A stretch of DNA of 42,137 nucleotides from DASXUG01 sp964620425. Lineage in GTDB: Bacteria; Pseudomonadota; Gammaproteobacteria; Burkholderiales; Methylophilaceae. Below the pieces are notes generated by a model that saw nothing but the letters and a program-made list of their open reading frames with translations, did not search any database and was not told the DNA's origin. This document shows positions 24,619 to 34,040 of this stretch, piece after piece. The DNA is taken from positions 1-42,137 of the forward strand of contig CAZUGV010000014.1 of NCBI GenBank assembly GCA_964620425.1. Direction: 5' to 3'. The translations under genes and the position numbers were made by a program. Each line of letters starts with the position of its first letter. The first letter of the stretch is position 1.

Positions 24619-26210
24619 CGACCATCAGTTGTTTGCTTGCAGCCTTGATTCTCGTAAATGCTCCATCTTTCAGCTTGGGCAATTCTTAACGGTCTGCAGG
24701 GCGCATTTTTGAACAAATCTTCTGGGGTTTTGCCGTTTGCTGGGCTACGCACGAAAAAGAATCGATAGTCAGTGCCCTTATGTTGTATCCAATCAAATTC
24801 ATAAGGGTTTAACTCATCGGGAATTGCTGACAAATGGTCTGGTTTAAATCTCACCACCATTGGTGCGAAGTAAGCAAAGTTAAAATCAACCAGCCCATGT
24901 TTTTCAGCTTGATACCAAGATGCATAATTTGAATATGCGTTGCTATGGTTGTTGGCTACACTATCATAATCAAAAACTAAAGCTAATGTTTTTTGATTGG
25001 GAGCTAGTTTTGCAATCACATCATCTATCGACTTGCTTTCTTGTCGAAAATTAAAAGCGTTGTAAGTGTTAAAACCCAACACTGCCCAGCAGGTGAGTGG
25101 CAGTAATATCATCACTATTTGATGTATGCGATTCGGCTTGCCTGAGTGATCCGTATGGCTTGTGTTTTGCGTAAATAAAAAGGCATAACTGGGGATAATA
25201 AATATCGCAAAACGTTGGTAGACGTAGGCCGTGCCTAAAATATAATCAGGCACAAAAACAAAAATACCCAATGTTGTCATGAAAACAAGTTTTGAAGCTA
25301 GATGATTCTGTGTAATACGTAGGCCTAGTAACCAAGGGCTAGTTAATAGCACAATAAGCGCAGGTAGATGCAGCATTGAATTAAAACCTTGTTCGTTCGG
25401 TACGAATGTATACAGCAAGCTCTGACTTAATCTCGGCATAAGTTCGCTTGTAATTTTTGGAATGAAGTCCAACCAGTGTGTGTTTTGATGCTGAGGGTTA
25501 AGCGTGTACTCCGTTAACCCTAGTGTTGAGTTTAGATGCAGGTTGATAAGAAAAATTGCTATAAACATTAACCCTAATGCCAGATAAGGCGCTAGGCTGT
25601 GAATAAACAACCTGACATTTTTGCTATGCGTGATTAATAGTAATCCACCCATACCAACAGCGAAAAGAAACATTAGCCCGTGTGATTCTAATAATATAAA
25701 TCCAACAAAAAAGAGCTTGATTGCAGCCGAATGCGAAGGTTGTTGGGCATAACGGTCAGCGAATAAAATAAACCACAGTGCAATAGGTGCGGATAAAATA
25801 AAGCTAACAAAACCCCATTGATAAGCAAACCCAAAAAATGGCAATATAAAGAGCCAGTCTAAACGGCTATCTATCTTAAAGTGTAGGCGCAGTTTGATGC
25901 ACATGCATACAAAAGCTAAATACCCTAGGGATAGTAATATTTGAAACGCCATCACAACTGGCATCCACAAAGCCAATATTGTTGCAAGTGCGTAACTTAG
26001 CAGATACGGCGTGAACCAATTAATATCAAATAACATGCGCCATTGCGATTGCCCGAATAATATGTCTTTGAGCAATGCGACTTGCGCTGCGTGTTGTGGA
26101 AGGTCTGTCAGAGGCGGGTGAGGGGCTACCCAAATGAATGCCATACCCAGCAAAAGAGTGAATACATAAAGGGATGTGTAGACTGTCGGTTGTATTGCGG
26201 ACTTAGTCAT
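24615..26210 (-). CDS. Polytopic membrane protein, probable GtrC-like sugar transferase
   Basis: The protein has 531 residues with about 10-12 transmembrane helices through residue 395 and a soluble C-terminal domain of about 130 residues. It lacks a motif I can name. Its place in the operon suggests a job. It follows gtrB and gtrA-like genes and overlaps gtrA by 8 nt. In gtr clusters the third gene encodes the variable integral-membrane transferase that moves the lipid-linked sugar onto an acceptor such as O-antigen. The early periplasmic loop has acidic/His residues (HPPLTDLPQHAAQ), as in GT-C enzymes. The function is inferred from context. Confidence 0.6.
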   Translation of the reverse strand: MTKSAIQPTVYTSLYVFTLLLGMAFIWVAPHPPLTDLPQHAAQVALLKDILFGQSQWRMLFDINWFTPYLLSYALATILALWMPVVMAFQILLSLGYLAFVCMCIKLRLHFKIDSRLDWLFILPFFGFAYQWGFVSFILSAPIALWFILFADRYAQQPSHSAAIKLFFVGFILLESHGLMFLFAVGMGGLLLITHSKNVRLFIHSLAPYLALGLMFIAIFLINLHLNSTLGLTEYTLNPQHQNTHWLDFIPKITSELMPRLSQSLLYTFVPNEQGFNSMLHLPALIVLLTSPWLLGLRITQNHLASKLVFMTTLGIFVFVPDYILGTAYVYQRFAIFIIPSYAFLFTQNTSHTDHSGKPNRIHQIVMILLPLTCWAVLGFNTYNAFNFRQESKSIDDVIAKLAPNQKTLALVFDYDSVANNHSNAYSNYASWYQAEKHGLVDFNFAYFAPMVVRFKPDHLSAIPDELNPYEFDWIQHKGTDYRFFFVRSPANGKTPEDLFKNAPCRPLRIAQAERWSIYENQGCKQTTDGR

Positions 26211-26628
26211 TTAGCGTGTTTGATGAGGGTGCAAAAACGAAGAAACGCGATCCAAAATAAAAAACTAATGAGTAAATGGGAATGCCTGTTAGTTGCGCGA
26301 TGTAATCGTTCATGCCCAACTGAATGCACATTAAAACGGTTGAAATATTCATGAGATAGGCAACTACGAATACCAGTAAAAACTTTGGGATGGTTAACCA
26401 GTGGTTGCCCGAGTGCTTAAACGTCCAGCGCTTATTGAGAATAAAGCTACACATTAAACCTAGCCCATAGCCCGCAGCATTTGCATGCACATCATCCACC
26501 TGTGCAAAATATTTCAAACTGAAAATCACCAATACACTTAAGAGTGTGTTGATAACGCCAACACTCAAAAATTTAATTGCGGAATGTTGCAGTATTTTTA
26601 TTAAAAATGGAGTTAGCGATACACTCAT
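26203..26628 (-). CDS. gtrA: GtrA-family flippase-like membrane protein
   Basis: The protein has 141 residues and four transmembrane helices. It shows the GtrA pattern: IKFLSVGVINTLLSVLVIFSL at the N-terminus, N-AAGYGLGLMCSFILNKRWTF (the conserved Y-...-N-R-W/F-F signature), and a C-terminal helix ending in SRFFVF. Family members are thought to move bactoprenol-linked glucose across the membrane. The gene lies 5 bp after gtrB and overlaps the next gene, so it is one operon. Confidence 0.88.
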   Translation of the reverse strand: MSVSLTPFLIKILQHSAIKFLSVGVINTLLSVLVIFSLKYFAQVDDVHANAAGYGLGLMCSFILNKRWTFKHSGNHWLTIPKFLLVFVVAYLMNISTVLMCIQLGMNDYIAQLTGIPIYSLVFYFGSRFFVFAPSSNTLND

Positions 26629-26633
26629 GTTGT

Positions 26634-27605
26634 TTAAATCAACTGGCTCGTGTTGCTACTGTTATTTGAGTATTCTACTGTTTTGTCGATAAAATAGCGT
26701 GGTCTAGATTTCACCTCCATGTAGATTTTTCCTAAATACGATCCAATCACCCCAAGGCAAAGTATTTGAATGCCGCCTAAAAAGTAAATGGGTAATACTG
26801 TGGATGCCCAACCAGGAACTGCATCCCCAGTCAATAATCTTACTGCTAAAACCCAAGCTAGCAGAATCACTGAACCAGCAAAAACAGTGAAACCAAGCAT
26901 CGTGATAATTTGCAAAGGCACCACCGAAAATGAGGTCACGCCTTCGATAGCGAGCTTTAACATTTTGGAAAGCGGATATTTTGATGTGCCTGCAAACCGC
27001 TCTTGCCGAGTGTATTCTAAGGTAGTAGAGCGAAAACCAATGAGCGGTACGATGCCGCGCAGATAAAGGTTCACCTCTCGATACTCACGTAATGCTTCTA
27101 TTGCACGCCTAGACATTAACCTAAAATCTGCATGGTTAACAATCATTTCAACCCCAAACAGCGAAAGCATTTTGTAAAATAGTAGTGCGGAGTTTCTTTT
27201 GAACGTTGTGTCGGTAGATCTGTCCGCGCGGACCCCGTAGACGATATCGGATCCGCCTATATACGCATCCACCATTTTTTCAATAACGTTGATGTCATCT
27301 TGTAGATCTGCATCAATAGTAACCACAGCATCACCACTTACAGACATAATGCCAGCTAATACTGCATTTTGATGCCCACGGTTCTTGGAGAGTTTTATGC
27401 CGGCAAGTAGCTGATATGATTGAGAAAAACTTTCAATAATAGACCATGTATTATCTTGGCTGCCATCATCTACAAACACCACGCGACTTTCATGCGACAC
27501 TTTACCTGCGTCGATGAGTCTTTGCAGTAGCACATTGAATTGGTGGCTTGCTTCGTGCAATACACTTTCTTCGTTATAGCATGGGACAACAATTTTAAGT
27601 ATCAT
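26634..27605 (-). CDS. gtrB: GtrB-like bactoprenol glycosyltransferase (GT2)
   Basis: The protein has 323 residues. The N-terminal GT2 domain has VVPCYNEE (7-14), VFVDDGSQDNT (44-53), SKNRGHQNAVLAG, and the D98-A-D100 metal site followed by LQDD. Two transmembrane helices near residues 235-290 anchor it, as in GtrB/DPM1-type enzymes. It would transfer a hexose, usually glucose, from UDP-sugar to undecaprenyl phosphate at the cytoplasmic face. First gene of the gtrB-gtrA-transferase unit. Such clusters decorate surface polysaccharide. Confidence 0.9.
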   Translation of the reverse strand: MILKIVVPCYNEESVLHEASHQFNVLLQRLIDAGKVSHESRVVFVDDGSQDNTWSIIESFSQSYQLLAGIKLSKNRGHQNAVLAGIMSVSGDAVVTIDADLQDDINVIEKMVDAYIGGSDIVYGVRADRSTDTTFKRNSALLFYKMLSLFGVEMIVNHADFRLMSRRAIEALREYREVNLYLRGIVPLIGFRSTTLEYTRQERFAGTSKYPLSKMLKLAIEGVTSFSVVPLQIITMLGFTVFAGSVILLAWVLAVRLLTGDAVPGWASTVLPIYFLGGIQILCLGVIGSYLGKIYMEVKSRPRYFIDKTVEYSNNSSNTSQLI

Positions 27606-27698
27606 GGATTGATTATAATGGATATTTTTGAGTGGTTGGCAGTATTCATTTTCTCAAAATAGCAGTTTGCCTAGTGACCGAATGCTAGATGAAATTTG

Positions 27699-29549
27699 TT
27701 AGACTGAATCAGTCATGCAGATTATTTGTAATTGCACTTTCTTTTTGTTTTTGTACCAATTGCTTTTTAAGGCGTATACAAAACTGTATGAGCTGCCACT
27801 ACAAAGTGCGTTATCCGTGTCTATATGTTGAGTGGCATTAAACCAAATAGCTTCTTTTAGACTCACGCCGTCCCATAATGTTAATTTTAAATGACTGCCA
27901 TCGCCTAATGGTTGAATTGAGTTGATTTCAAATGTCCCTGTAAATGTAGGGTACTCAAATCCACGACCCCATGGCTCCAGTTTTTCAAGTTCATCTAAGA
28001 TTTGGCTATCGCTTGGGGCTTGGGTTTTGTTGGTAGCTGGGTTCGTACTGGCAGTATTATTTTCAGTGAACGCAGTGGGGCTTGTTCCGTCTACCCAAAT
28101 GGTTGGCTTCAGTAGTGTATCTCCTAGCTGTGCGTTTACAGCCTTTTCATAAGCAGAGGCGAATAGATCAAAAGACTCCGTCAATATTGAGCAACCAGCT
28201 GCTCCTTGATGCCCACCGAATCCGAGGAGCAAGCCTGGGTGATTTTTATCCACATGGGCTAGTGCATCTCTGACGTGAAATCCAGCAACGCCTCTAAACG
28301 AGCCAGATGCAATCTTGGTGCTAGTATCTGATATGGTGCTTTTCAGGCCAGCTCCTTTGGGAGAGAAAATGCCAGCAGGTTTGCCGAAGGCTTCAACTAG
28401 TCTGCTAGCGGTTATGCCATGCACCCCGCTGTGACCATCTTGAAAATATAGCACTAATGATTGTGTGTTTTTGTTGCGTGCATTATTGATTGCTTTTTCG
28501 GTTAAGTTTTTTTCAATGGCTTTTCTTTGCGCATTTTCTTGTTGCAAAATTTCCCAGTAGGTATCGGCTTCTTGTCTCGTGTCGGCAATTAAAAATCTAA
28601 AACCAGCTTCGGCCCAATCTAATCTGCCAGCTGCCGCTACGGCAGGGGCTAGTTTAAAACCAATGGTTTCAGCATTTACTGGACCTTGTAGTTCTTGGCA
28701 AAGTGCTTGCCAGCAAGGTTTGGTTTGCTTATTGATTAATTGCAAACCACGTTTGACGAATGTTCTATTGGCGATGCTTTTGGTAGGTGCCATAGATACA
28801 CAATCGGCAATCGTTGCTACTGCCACGTAATCCAGTAACGACACTAAACTGGGTATGTTTTCACGCAACTTGCGCTGAATGAGCGCTGTTCTTACTTTTG
28901 CCATGGTTAAGAAGGCAACACCTGCGCCACAAATGTGCTTGTCATAGGGAGAGTCTTGCCTAATCGGGTTGACGACGGCATAGGCTGACTGCGGTGGGCC
29001 TTCCGCGCCAATTTCATGGTGGTCGGTAACAATCACTTGAATACCAGCCTCGGTGATTATTTTTATCCTATCTTCATCAGCGCTCCCTTTGTCTGCTGAA
29101 ATGACTAAGCTCGGATTGATTGCGATAATTCTCTCCGCGACTGGCATGGTAATGCCATAGCCTTCCGTCAGGCGGTGGCTAGTTACGACATGCAGTAGTT
29201 CAGGGTGAACGCCAAAAAAATTCGTAAATGCCGTCCATAAAACTGCGGCAGAGCCTGTGCCATCCATATCATGGTCGCATGCAAATACGATGCGCTCTTT
29301 ATTTTCTATTGCATCTACTATTCGATCTACGGCTTTATCCATATCGGGAATAGATGATGGATCGGGGATGATTGCTAAATCATCTGCATATAAATTCTCG
29401 AGGAGTATTGGATTATCTAACCTAGCGGCAAGTGCGCGACTTAACCAATCTGGTAAACCTTGAGCTTTTAAATGATTAAATATTGCTAAGTTGACTGGGC
29501 GATTTTCAATGCGCGGTTTCGGTAGTCTATTGATAATGATTGATTTCAT
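27699..29549 (-). CDS. RecJ-like single-strand DNA exonuclease (DHH superfamily)
   Basis: The protein is about 616 residues from ATG 29549; an upstream in-frame start near 29636 would add 29 residues. The DHH-domain motifs are DHDMDGTGSA (92-101) and VTDHHEI (175-181), and CGAGVAF follows. The DHHA1 domain has GITASRLVEAFGKP and GFGGHQGAAGC. A C-terminal OB-like domain carries FEINSIQPLGDGSHLKL. Canonical RecJ usually has DYDVDG, whereas here it is DHDMDG. In the expected D-C/N-G position it has ADKGSA. It may be a RecJ paralogue, but I cannot see whether a second recJ exists elsewhere. It lies upstream of gtrB on the same strand, 93 bp apart. Confidence 0.85.
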   Translation of the reverse strand: MKSIIINRLPKPRIENRPVNLAIFNHLKAQGLPDWLSRALAARLDNPILLENLYADDLAIIPDPSSIPDMDKAVDRIVDAIENKERIVFACDHDMDGTGSAAVLWTAFTNFFGVHPELLHVVTSHRLTEGYGITMPVAERIIAINPSLVISADKGSADEDRIKIITEAGIQVIVTDHHEIGAEGPPQSAYAVVNPIRQDSPYDKHICGAGVAFLTMAKVRTALIQRKLRENIPSLVSLLDYVAVATIADCVSMAPTKSIANRTFVKRGLQLINKQTKPCWQALCQELQGPVNAETIGFKLAPAVAAAGRLDWAEAGFRFLIADTRQEADTYWEILQQENAQRKAIEKNLTEKAINNARNKNTQSLVLYFQDGHSGVHGITASRLVEAFGKPAGIFSPKGAGLKSTISDTSTKIASGSFRGVAGFHVRDALAHVDKNHPGLLLGFGGHQGAAGCSILTESFDLFASAYEKAVNAQLGDTLLKPTIWVDGTSPTAFTENNTASTNPATNKTQAPSDSQILDELEKLEPWGRGFEYPTFTGTFEINSIQPLGDGSHLKLTLWDGVSLKEAIWFNATQHIDTDNALCSGSSYSFVYALKSNWYKNKKKVQLQIICMTDSV

Positions 29550-29771
29550 GCTACTTATACTATCAGATGCAGGGTTTATACGGCGCGGATATTTTAGATG
29601 CTGGGGTAGGTTTGACAATAAAGGATTCAATCTCACAGGTGTTCGATTGTAATAGACTTCTATCCCTTCGGTTTCTATGATAGTGTTATAAAAATGCTGT
29701 CACTAAATTGCAAAGCTTAGGATAAATCTCTACTAAATAACTAGTTACAGAAAAAGTCTAGCGCTTAACAC

Positions 29772-32396
29772 ATGATATCAAAAATAATCAACAACGAAAG
29801 TTTAAGGCTGTTATTAGACAGCATTCCTGCCTGCATTTTTATTAAAGATGCGAATAGTCGATTTGTATTTATGAACCAGGCTTGTGAAGAGGCGTGGCAA
29901 GTTCAACTTGCTGATGTATTAGGAAGTGATGGCGGTCACCTCTGGCCTGCAGATCAGCAAGCATTTTTTTTGGCCGCTGATAAAAAGGTTTTTGCTGGCA
30001 AATCCAAGGTTGAGTTTGAAGAGTGGCTTTGGAATGCGGTACTGCAACAAAATCGTCTGTACTTTACCACTAAAATGCCAACTTATGATGCATCAGGCAA
30101 GCCTGAGTTCTTAATCGCCATTTGCCAAGAAATTACAGAGCAAAAGCAGCATGAAGCTCAAGTACTGCGGCTAACCAATTTATATAAAGCGCTGTCAGAA
30201 GTTAATCAGGCAATTGTGCGTATGAGTGATGAAGCGCAGCTGTTTCCTCTGGTTTGTCGTTGTGCGGTTGAACTTGCTGGTATGCAAATGGCCTGGATTG
30301 GGCAGCTAGATGTCGATGGCCAACGTATATTGCCAGCGGCTAAATTTGGTCAGCACTTAGCTTATTTAGATAAGATAGTGGTTTCGGCTGATGCACGTGT
30401 TCCTGAGGGGCGTGGTCCAGTGGCTTCGGCTTTTCGAGAAAATAAGATAGTGGTTATTAATAACATTGAAACAGACTCAACTATAAATATTTGGCGAAGT
30501 TTACTGGATGGTTTTGGATGGAAGTCGATGGCTGCTTTACCCATACACAGAAATCATCAACCTTATGCCGTGCTCTGTGTTTATCATAATCAACAGGGTG
30601 CGTTTGACGAACTGGGAATATCGTTGTTGGATGAGTTGTGCAAAGATATTACCTTCGCATTAGAAAATTTTGATCGTGAAGCGCAGCGTAAGCGTCATGA
30701 GGAGTTTAATAAATTAGCGGCTTTAGTTTACGAAGCAAGTAGTGAGGCTATGATGGTGACGGATCCTAGCCATCATATAGTTTCCGTTAATCATGCATTT
30801 ACAGAAATTACTGGGTATACAGAGTCAGAGATTATTGGCGTGCCAGGGAAAATTCTCAGTTCAGGAAAGCATGATGCTGCGTTTTACCAAGCCATGGGAT
30901 ACCAAATGCGCTTGTCAGGAAAGTGGCATGGCGAAATTTGGAATAAGCGTAAAGATGGAGAGATATTCCCGAATCGGCTAACGTTAAACACGGTTTACAA
31001 TAACGATGGCTCAGTGAAATATTGGGTATCTTTATTCACTGACATTTCACAACAGAAGCAAGACGAAGAGATGATTTGGCGTCAGAGCAATGTGGATGCG
31101 CTTACTGGGTTACCTAATCGTCGTATGTTTCATCAAAACCTAGAGCAGGAAATTAAAAAGTCTAATCGCTCTGGCTTACCTTTAGTGTTAATGTTTTTGG
31201 ATCTTGATAATTTTAAAGAGGTGAATGATAGCCTTGGTCACGCCATGGGCGATCTTTTGCTCAAACAGGCCTCTGAGCGATTAAAACTTTGCGTACGTGA
31301 GTTTGACTCTATTGCACGTTTGGGTGGGGATGAGTTTACGATTATTTTGAGTGAAGTAGATAACCTTAAAGGCGCAGATCGGGTAGTTGAAGCGATATTG
31401 GCTGCAATTGCTGAACCTTTTCAATTGAAGGATAAGCAAGCGTTTATTTCTGTGAGTATTGGGGTAACTTTATATCCGAATGATGCTGCGGATTCTGATA
31501 CTTTATTAAAAAATGCAGATCAAGCGATGTATGCCGCGAAAAGTGCTGGCCGCAATCAGTTTAGTTATTTCACACATGGCATGCAAGAAGCAGCTCAAAA
31601 ACGTATGCGTATGGCAGTAGATTTACGCAGTGCATTGCAAGGCGGACAGCTTTGGGTGGCTTACCAACCTATTTTAGATATGAAATCTGGGCATATTGTC
31701 AAAGCCGAAGCGCTCGCCCGATGGACGCACCCAGTACTTGGGTCTTATAGCCCCAGTGAATTTATTCCAATTGCTGAACATACGGGCTTAATTATTGACA
31801 TTGGGCAGTGGATTTTTGAGCAAGTGATTTTACAACTAAAACGCTGGCAACAGGTTTATCGACCAGATTTTCAAGTCAGTATCAATAAATCACCTCTACA
31901 AATCAACAACAAAGCAAACCGTTATGCTTCTTGGGGGCATCAATTAGCCCAAGTTGGATTGTCTGGAAAAAGTATTGTGGTTGAAATTACTGAGGGGTTG
32001 TTGCTGGATGCAAACAGTCTTGTAAATAGTCGGTTGTTGGAGTATCGAGATGCAGGTATTCAAGTGGCCTTGGATGATTTTGGAACTGGTTATTCTTCAT
32101 TGTCCTACCTTAAAAAGTTTGATATTGATTACATTAAAATCGACAAGACGTTTGTATCCCAGCTTGCCCCAAACTCAGACGACTTAGCCTTGTGTGAAGC
32201 CATGATTTTGATGGCGCATAAGTTGGGCATCAAAGTGATTGCTGAAGGTATAGAAACAGAGGAGCAACAACAGCTTCTGAGCGCAGCTGGCTGCGATTTA
32301 GGTCAAGGCTTTTTGTTTAGTGTCCCATTGCCCGCCGATGAGTTTGAGGAGATTTTATTGAAAAGCGCAGGGCTTAAAACCAGCGGTTGGCGCTGA
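29772..32396 (+). CDS. PAS-GAF-PAS-GGDEF-EAL cyclic-di-GMP enzyme
   Basis: The protein has 874 residues and no transmembrane segment, so it is cytosolic. Domains in order: PAS (about 8-125, FIKDANSRFVFMNQACEE), GAF (about 150-305), PAS (about 310-430, ITGYTESEIIG), GGDEF (about 440-600) and EAL (about 615-865). The cyclase active site GGDEF (518-522) and the inhibitory RxxD (509-512) are intact. The EAL site is intact as well: EAL (646-648), NKSPLQI, EITEG, DDFGTGYSS, KIDKTF, AEGIET and a final Q in GQGF. Both activities are possible; the GAF and PAS sensors presumably tip the balance. Divergent from the RecJ-like gene. Confidence 0.95.
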   Translation: MISKIINNESLRLLLDSIPACIFIKDANSRFVFMNQACEEAWQVQLADVLGSDGGHLWPADQQAFFLAADKKVFAGKSKVEFEEWLWNAVLQQNRLYFTTKMPTYDASGKPEFLIAICQEITEQKQHEAQVLRLTNLYKALSEVNQAIVRMSDEAQLFPLVCRCAVELAGMQMAWIGQLDVDGQRILPAAKFGQHLAYLDKIVVSADARVPEGRGPVASAFRENKIVVINNIETDSTINIWRSLLDGFGWKSMAALPIHRNHQPYAVLCVYHNQQGAFDELGISLLDELCKDITFALENFDREAQRKRHEEFNKLAALVYEASSEAMMVTDPSHHIVSVNHAFTEITGYTESEIIGVPGKILSSGKHDAAFYQAMGYQMRLSGKWHGEIWNKRKDGEIFPNRLTLNTVYNNDGSVKYWVSLFTDISQQKQDEEMIWRQSNVDALTGLPNRRMFHQNLEQEIKKSNRSGLPLVLMFLDLDNFKEVNDSLGHAMGDLLLKQASERLKLCVREFDSIARLGGDEFTIILSEVDNLKGADRVVEAILAAIAEPFQLKDKQAFISVSIGVTLYPNDAADSDTLLKNADQAMYAAKSAGRNQFSYFTHGMQEAAQKRMRMAVDLRSALQGGQLWVAYQPILDMKSGHIVKAEALARWTHPVLGSYSPSEFIPIAEHTGLIIDIGQWIFEQVILQLKRWQQVYRPDFQVSINKSPLQINNKANRYASWGHQLAQVGLSGKSIVVEITEGLLLDANSLVNSRLLEYRDAGIQVALDDFGTGYSSLSYLKKFDIDYIKIDKTFVSQLAPNSDDLALCEAMILMAHKLGIKVIAEGIETEEQQQLLSAAGCDLGQGFLFSVPLPADEFEEILLKSAGLKTSGWR

Positions 32397-32707
32397 GAGT
32401 GAGTAATTTCTGAACAAAAGCTAACAATATCCATTGAATGATTCAATTGTGTTGCCATCCTTAGGGCTTGCTGAGTCGTTCGATATTGCACACTGCACAG
32501 CTGATGGTCTGATAACTCTATTTGTACAATCGGCCAATAATAGTCAATAATATCTGGTATGGAAAGCATTACGCGCAATGCCTCAGTCACTATTTCATCC
32601 CAAGCTTCTGTCATGACCCCTCGCTCCAATTGCGTCAGTAATACAATGCTGACGCTTCCTTGGTAAACACAAAATTTATGCCACTCGTAATAGTGGCACG
32701 TGGCCAT
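32303..32707 (-). CDS. Possible small hypothetical protein overlapping the EAL gene end
   Basis: A 134-codon frame opposes the GGDEF-EAL gene and overlaps its last 94 bp. About 100 of its codons lie in otherwise gene-free sequence. The protein has no motif I recognise and no signal sequence. It has an even mix of residues (TEAWDEIVTEALRVMLSIP) and could fold. The weak start context and the overlap make it doubtful. An internal ATG (near 32614) would give a shorter version. Confidence 0.3.
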   Translation of the reverse strand: MATCHYYEWHKFCVYQGSVSIVLLTQLERGVMTEAWDEIVTEALRVMLSIPDIIDYYWPIVQIELSDHQLCSVQYRTTQQALRMATQLNHSMDIVSFCSEITHSQRQPLVLSPALFNKISSNSSAGNGTLNKKP

Positions 32708-33026
32708 ACGGTTACACTTAGGTTTTTTGGGCTTCTGTCAGGCGTTGGTCAAATTGAATTAAATGTCCTTAGCATTGGCTAGTGTTTATGAGGTTTCTGG
32801 AAAACCAGTATCTGCATTTGTTGCGTTTGCTTTTTAACCGTTATTCGATTGATGTTGAGTTTAAAAAGTCGCCCCAGGGTGTCCATGCAGATCAATACTA
32901 GGTGAGCCTCGCTAAAATGCGAGAATTTATCAACTCTTAGAGTGGCGCACGTCTAAACGCAAATTCCTAAGAGATCTGTGCATTTTTGCACTGAAATTTA
33001 CAATTGACTTTAGCTATTGGGCAAAA
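32708..33026. other. Leader region of fbp with two hairpins
   Basis: No gene is evident in this 319 bp. CTCGC (32908-32912) pairs with GCGAG (32919-32923) around a 6-nt loop. Farther on, CTCTTAG (32934-32940) is mirrored by CTAAGAG (about 32976-32982). Neither has a T run. They could shape the fbp leader. TTGACT close to the ATG (about 33005) is not usefully placed as a -35 box. Confidence 0.35.
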
Positions 33027-34040
33027 ATGAATCATCAACATACGAATTTAGCAGAGTTTTTTGCGCGCGAGTTACCGCAAGGCGTTTCAGAGAATCGTCT
33101 TGGTGCGTTGTTGTTAGACATCGCTGAAGCTGTGACGACAATTTCAGCAATGACAATGCGCGGCTCACTCGATAATTTAACAGGCAAGCTCACCAGCCAA
33201 AACGTTCAGGGCGAAACCCAGGTAAAGCTTGATGTGCTGACCAATGATGTTTTTATTGAGGCACTCACCAAAAATGGCACGGTATCGGGATTAGTCTCCG
33301 AAGAGCTGGAATACCCTGTTGCACTGAATGTGCCTTCAGAAAATGCCGAATTTCTGGTGGTGTTTGACCCGCTGGATGGATCATCTAACGTCGCTGTGAA
33401 TGTGTCTGTTGGCTCTATTTTTTCAATTTTAGCTGCGCCAAAAAACCGCCCACCCGTAGAGGCGGATTATCTGCAACAGGGAAGTAAACAGCTAGCAGCA
33501 GGCTATGCCATTTATGGCCCCGCCACCATGTTGGTGATAACGACAGGCAATGGTACGCATGGTTTTACATTAGACCCGTGTGATGAAACGTTTTACCTAA
33601 CGCACCATGCCATTCAGATTCCTGCCACGACTGCTGAGTTTGCCATCAATGCGAGCAATCAAAGGCATTGGGAACCCCCCATTAGACACTATGTGGAAGA
33701 GTGCATTGCAGGCACAACAGGTAAACGAGAACGTGATTTCAATATGCGTTGGGTGGCGAGCATGGTGGCAGATGTGCATCGCATTTTGATGCGTGGCGGG
33801 ATTTATTTGTATCCGCAGGATTATAAGCAGCCCGTTAAAGCAGGACGTTTACGTTTGATGTATGAGGCTAACCCGATGAGCATGATTGTGGAGCAGGCTA
33901 CTGGTAAAAGCTCAACGGGACGTATCTCAATAATGGAGGTTGTGCCTGAACATGTACACCAGCGTGTGGCAGTCATCATCGGCTCTAAAGATGAGGTGGC
34001 CTTGGTCGAGCAGTATCATCATAATTTTGATAAGGGATGA
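33027..34040 (+). CDS. fbp: Fructose-1,6-bisphosphatase, class 1
   Basis: This cytosolic enzyme of 337 residues hydrolyses fructose 1,6-bisphosphate to fructose 6-phosphate. It serves gluconeogenesis and, in methylotrophs, sugar-phosphate recycling. The class 1 metal site DPLDGSSN (114-121) and VSEELE (90-95) are present, and LRLMYEANPMSMIVEQATGK near residue 275 is the conserved C-terminal block. Length is as expected. It is the last core gene before the accessory island on the right. Confidence 0.97.
   Translation: MNHQHTNLAEFFARELPQGVSENRLGALLLDIAEAVTTISAMTMRGSLDNLTGKLTSQNVQGETQVKLDVLTNDVFIEALTKNGTVSGLVSEELEYPVALNVPSENAEFLVVFDPLDGSSNVAVNVSVGSIFSILAAPKNRPPVEADYLQQGSKQLAAGYAIYGPATMLVITTGNGTHGFTLDPCDETFYLTHHAIQIPATTAEFAINASNQRHWEPPIRHYVEECIAGTTGKRERDFNMRWVASMVADVHRILMRGGIYLYPQDYKQPVKAGRLRLMYEANPMSMIVEQATGKSSTGRISIMEVVPEHVHQRVAVIIGSKDEVALVEQYHHNFDKG

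Noticed and set aside
29772..32396. Degenerate GGDEF or EAL domain
   Set aside because: All catalytic motifs I could check (GGDEF, RxxD, EAL, DDFGTG, AEGIET) are intact.
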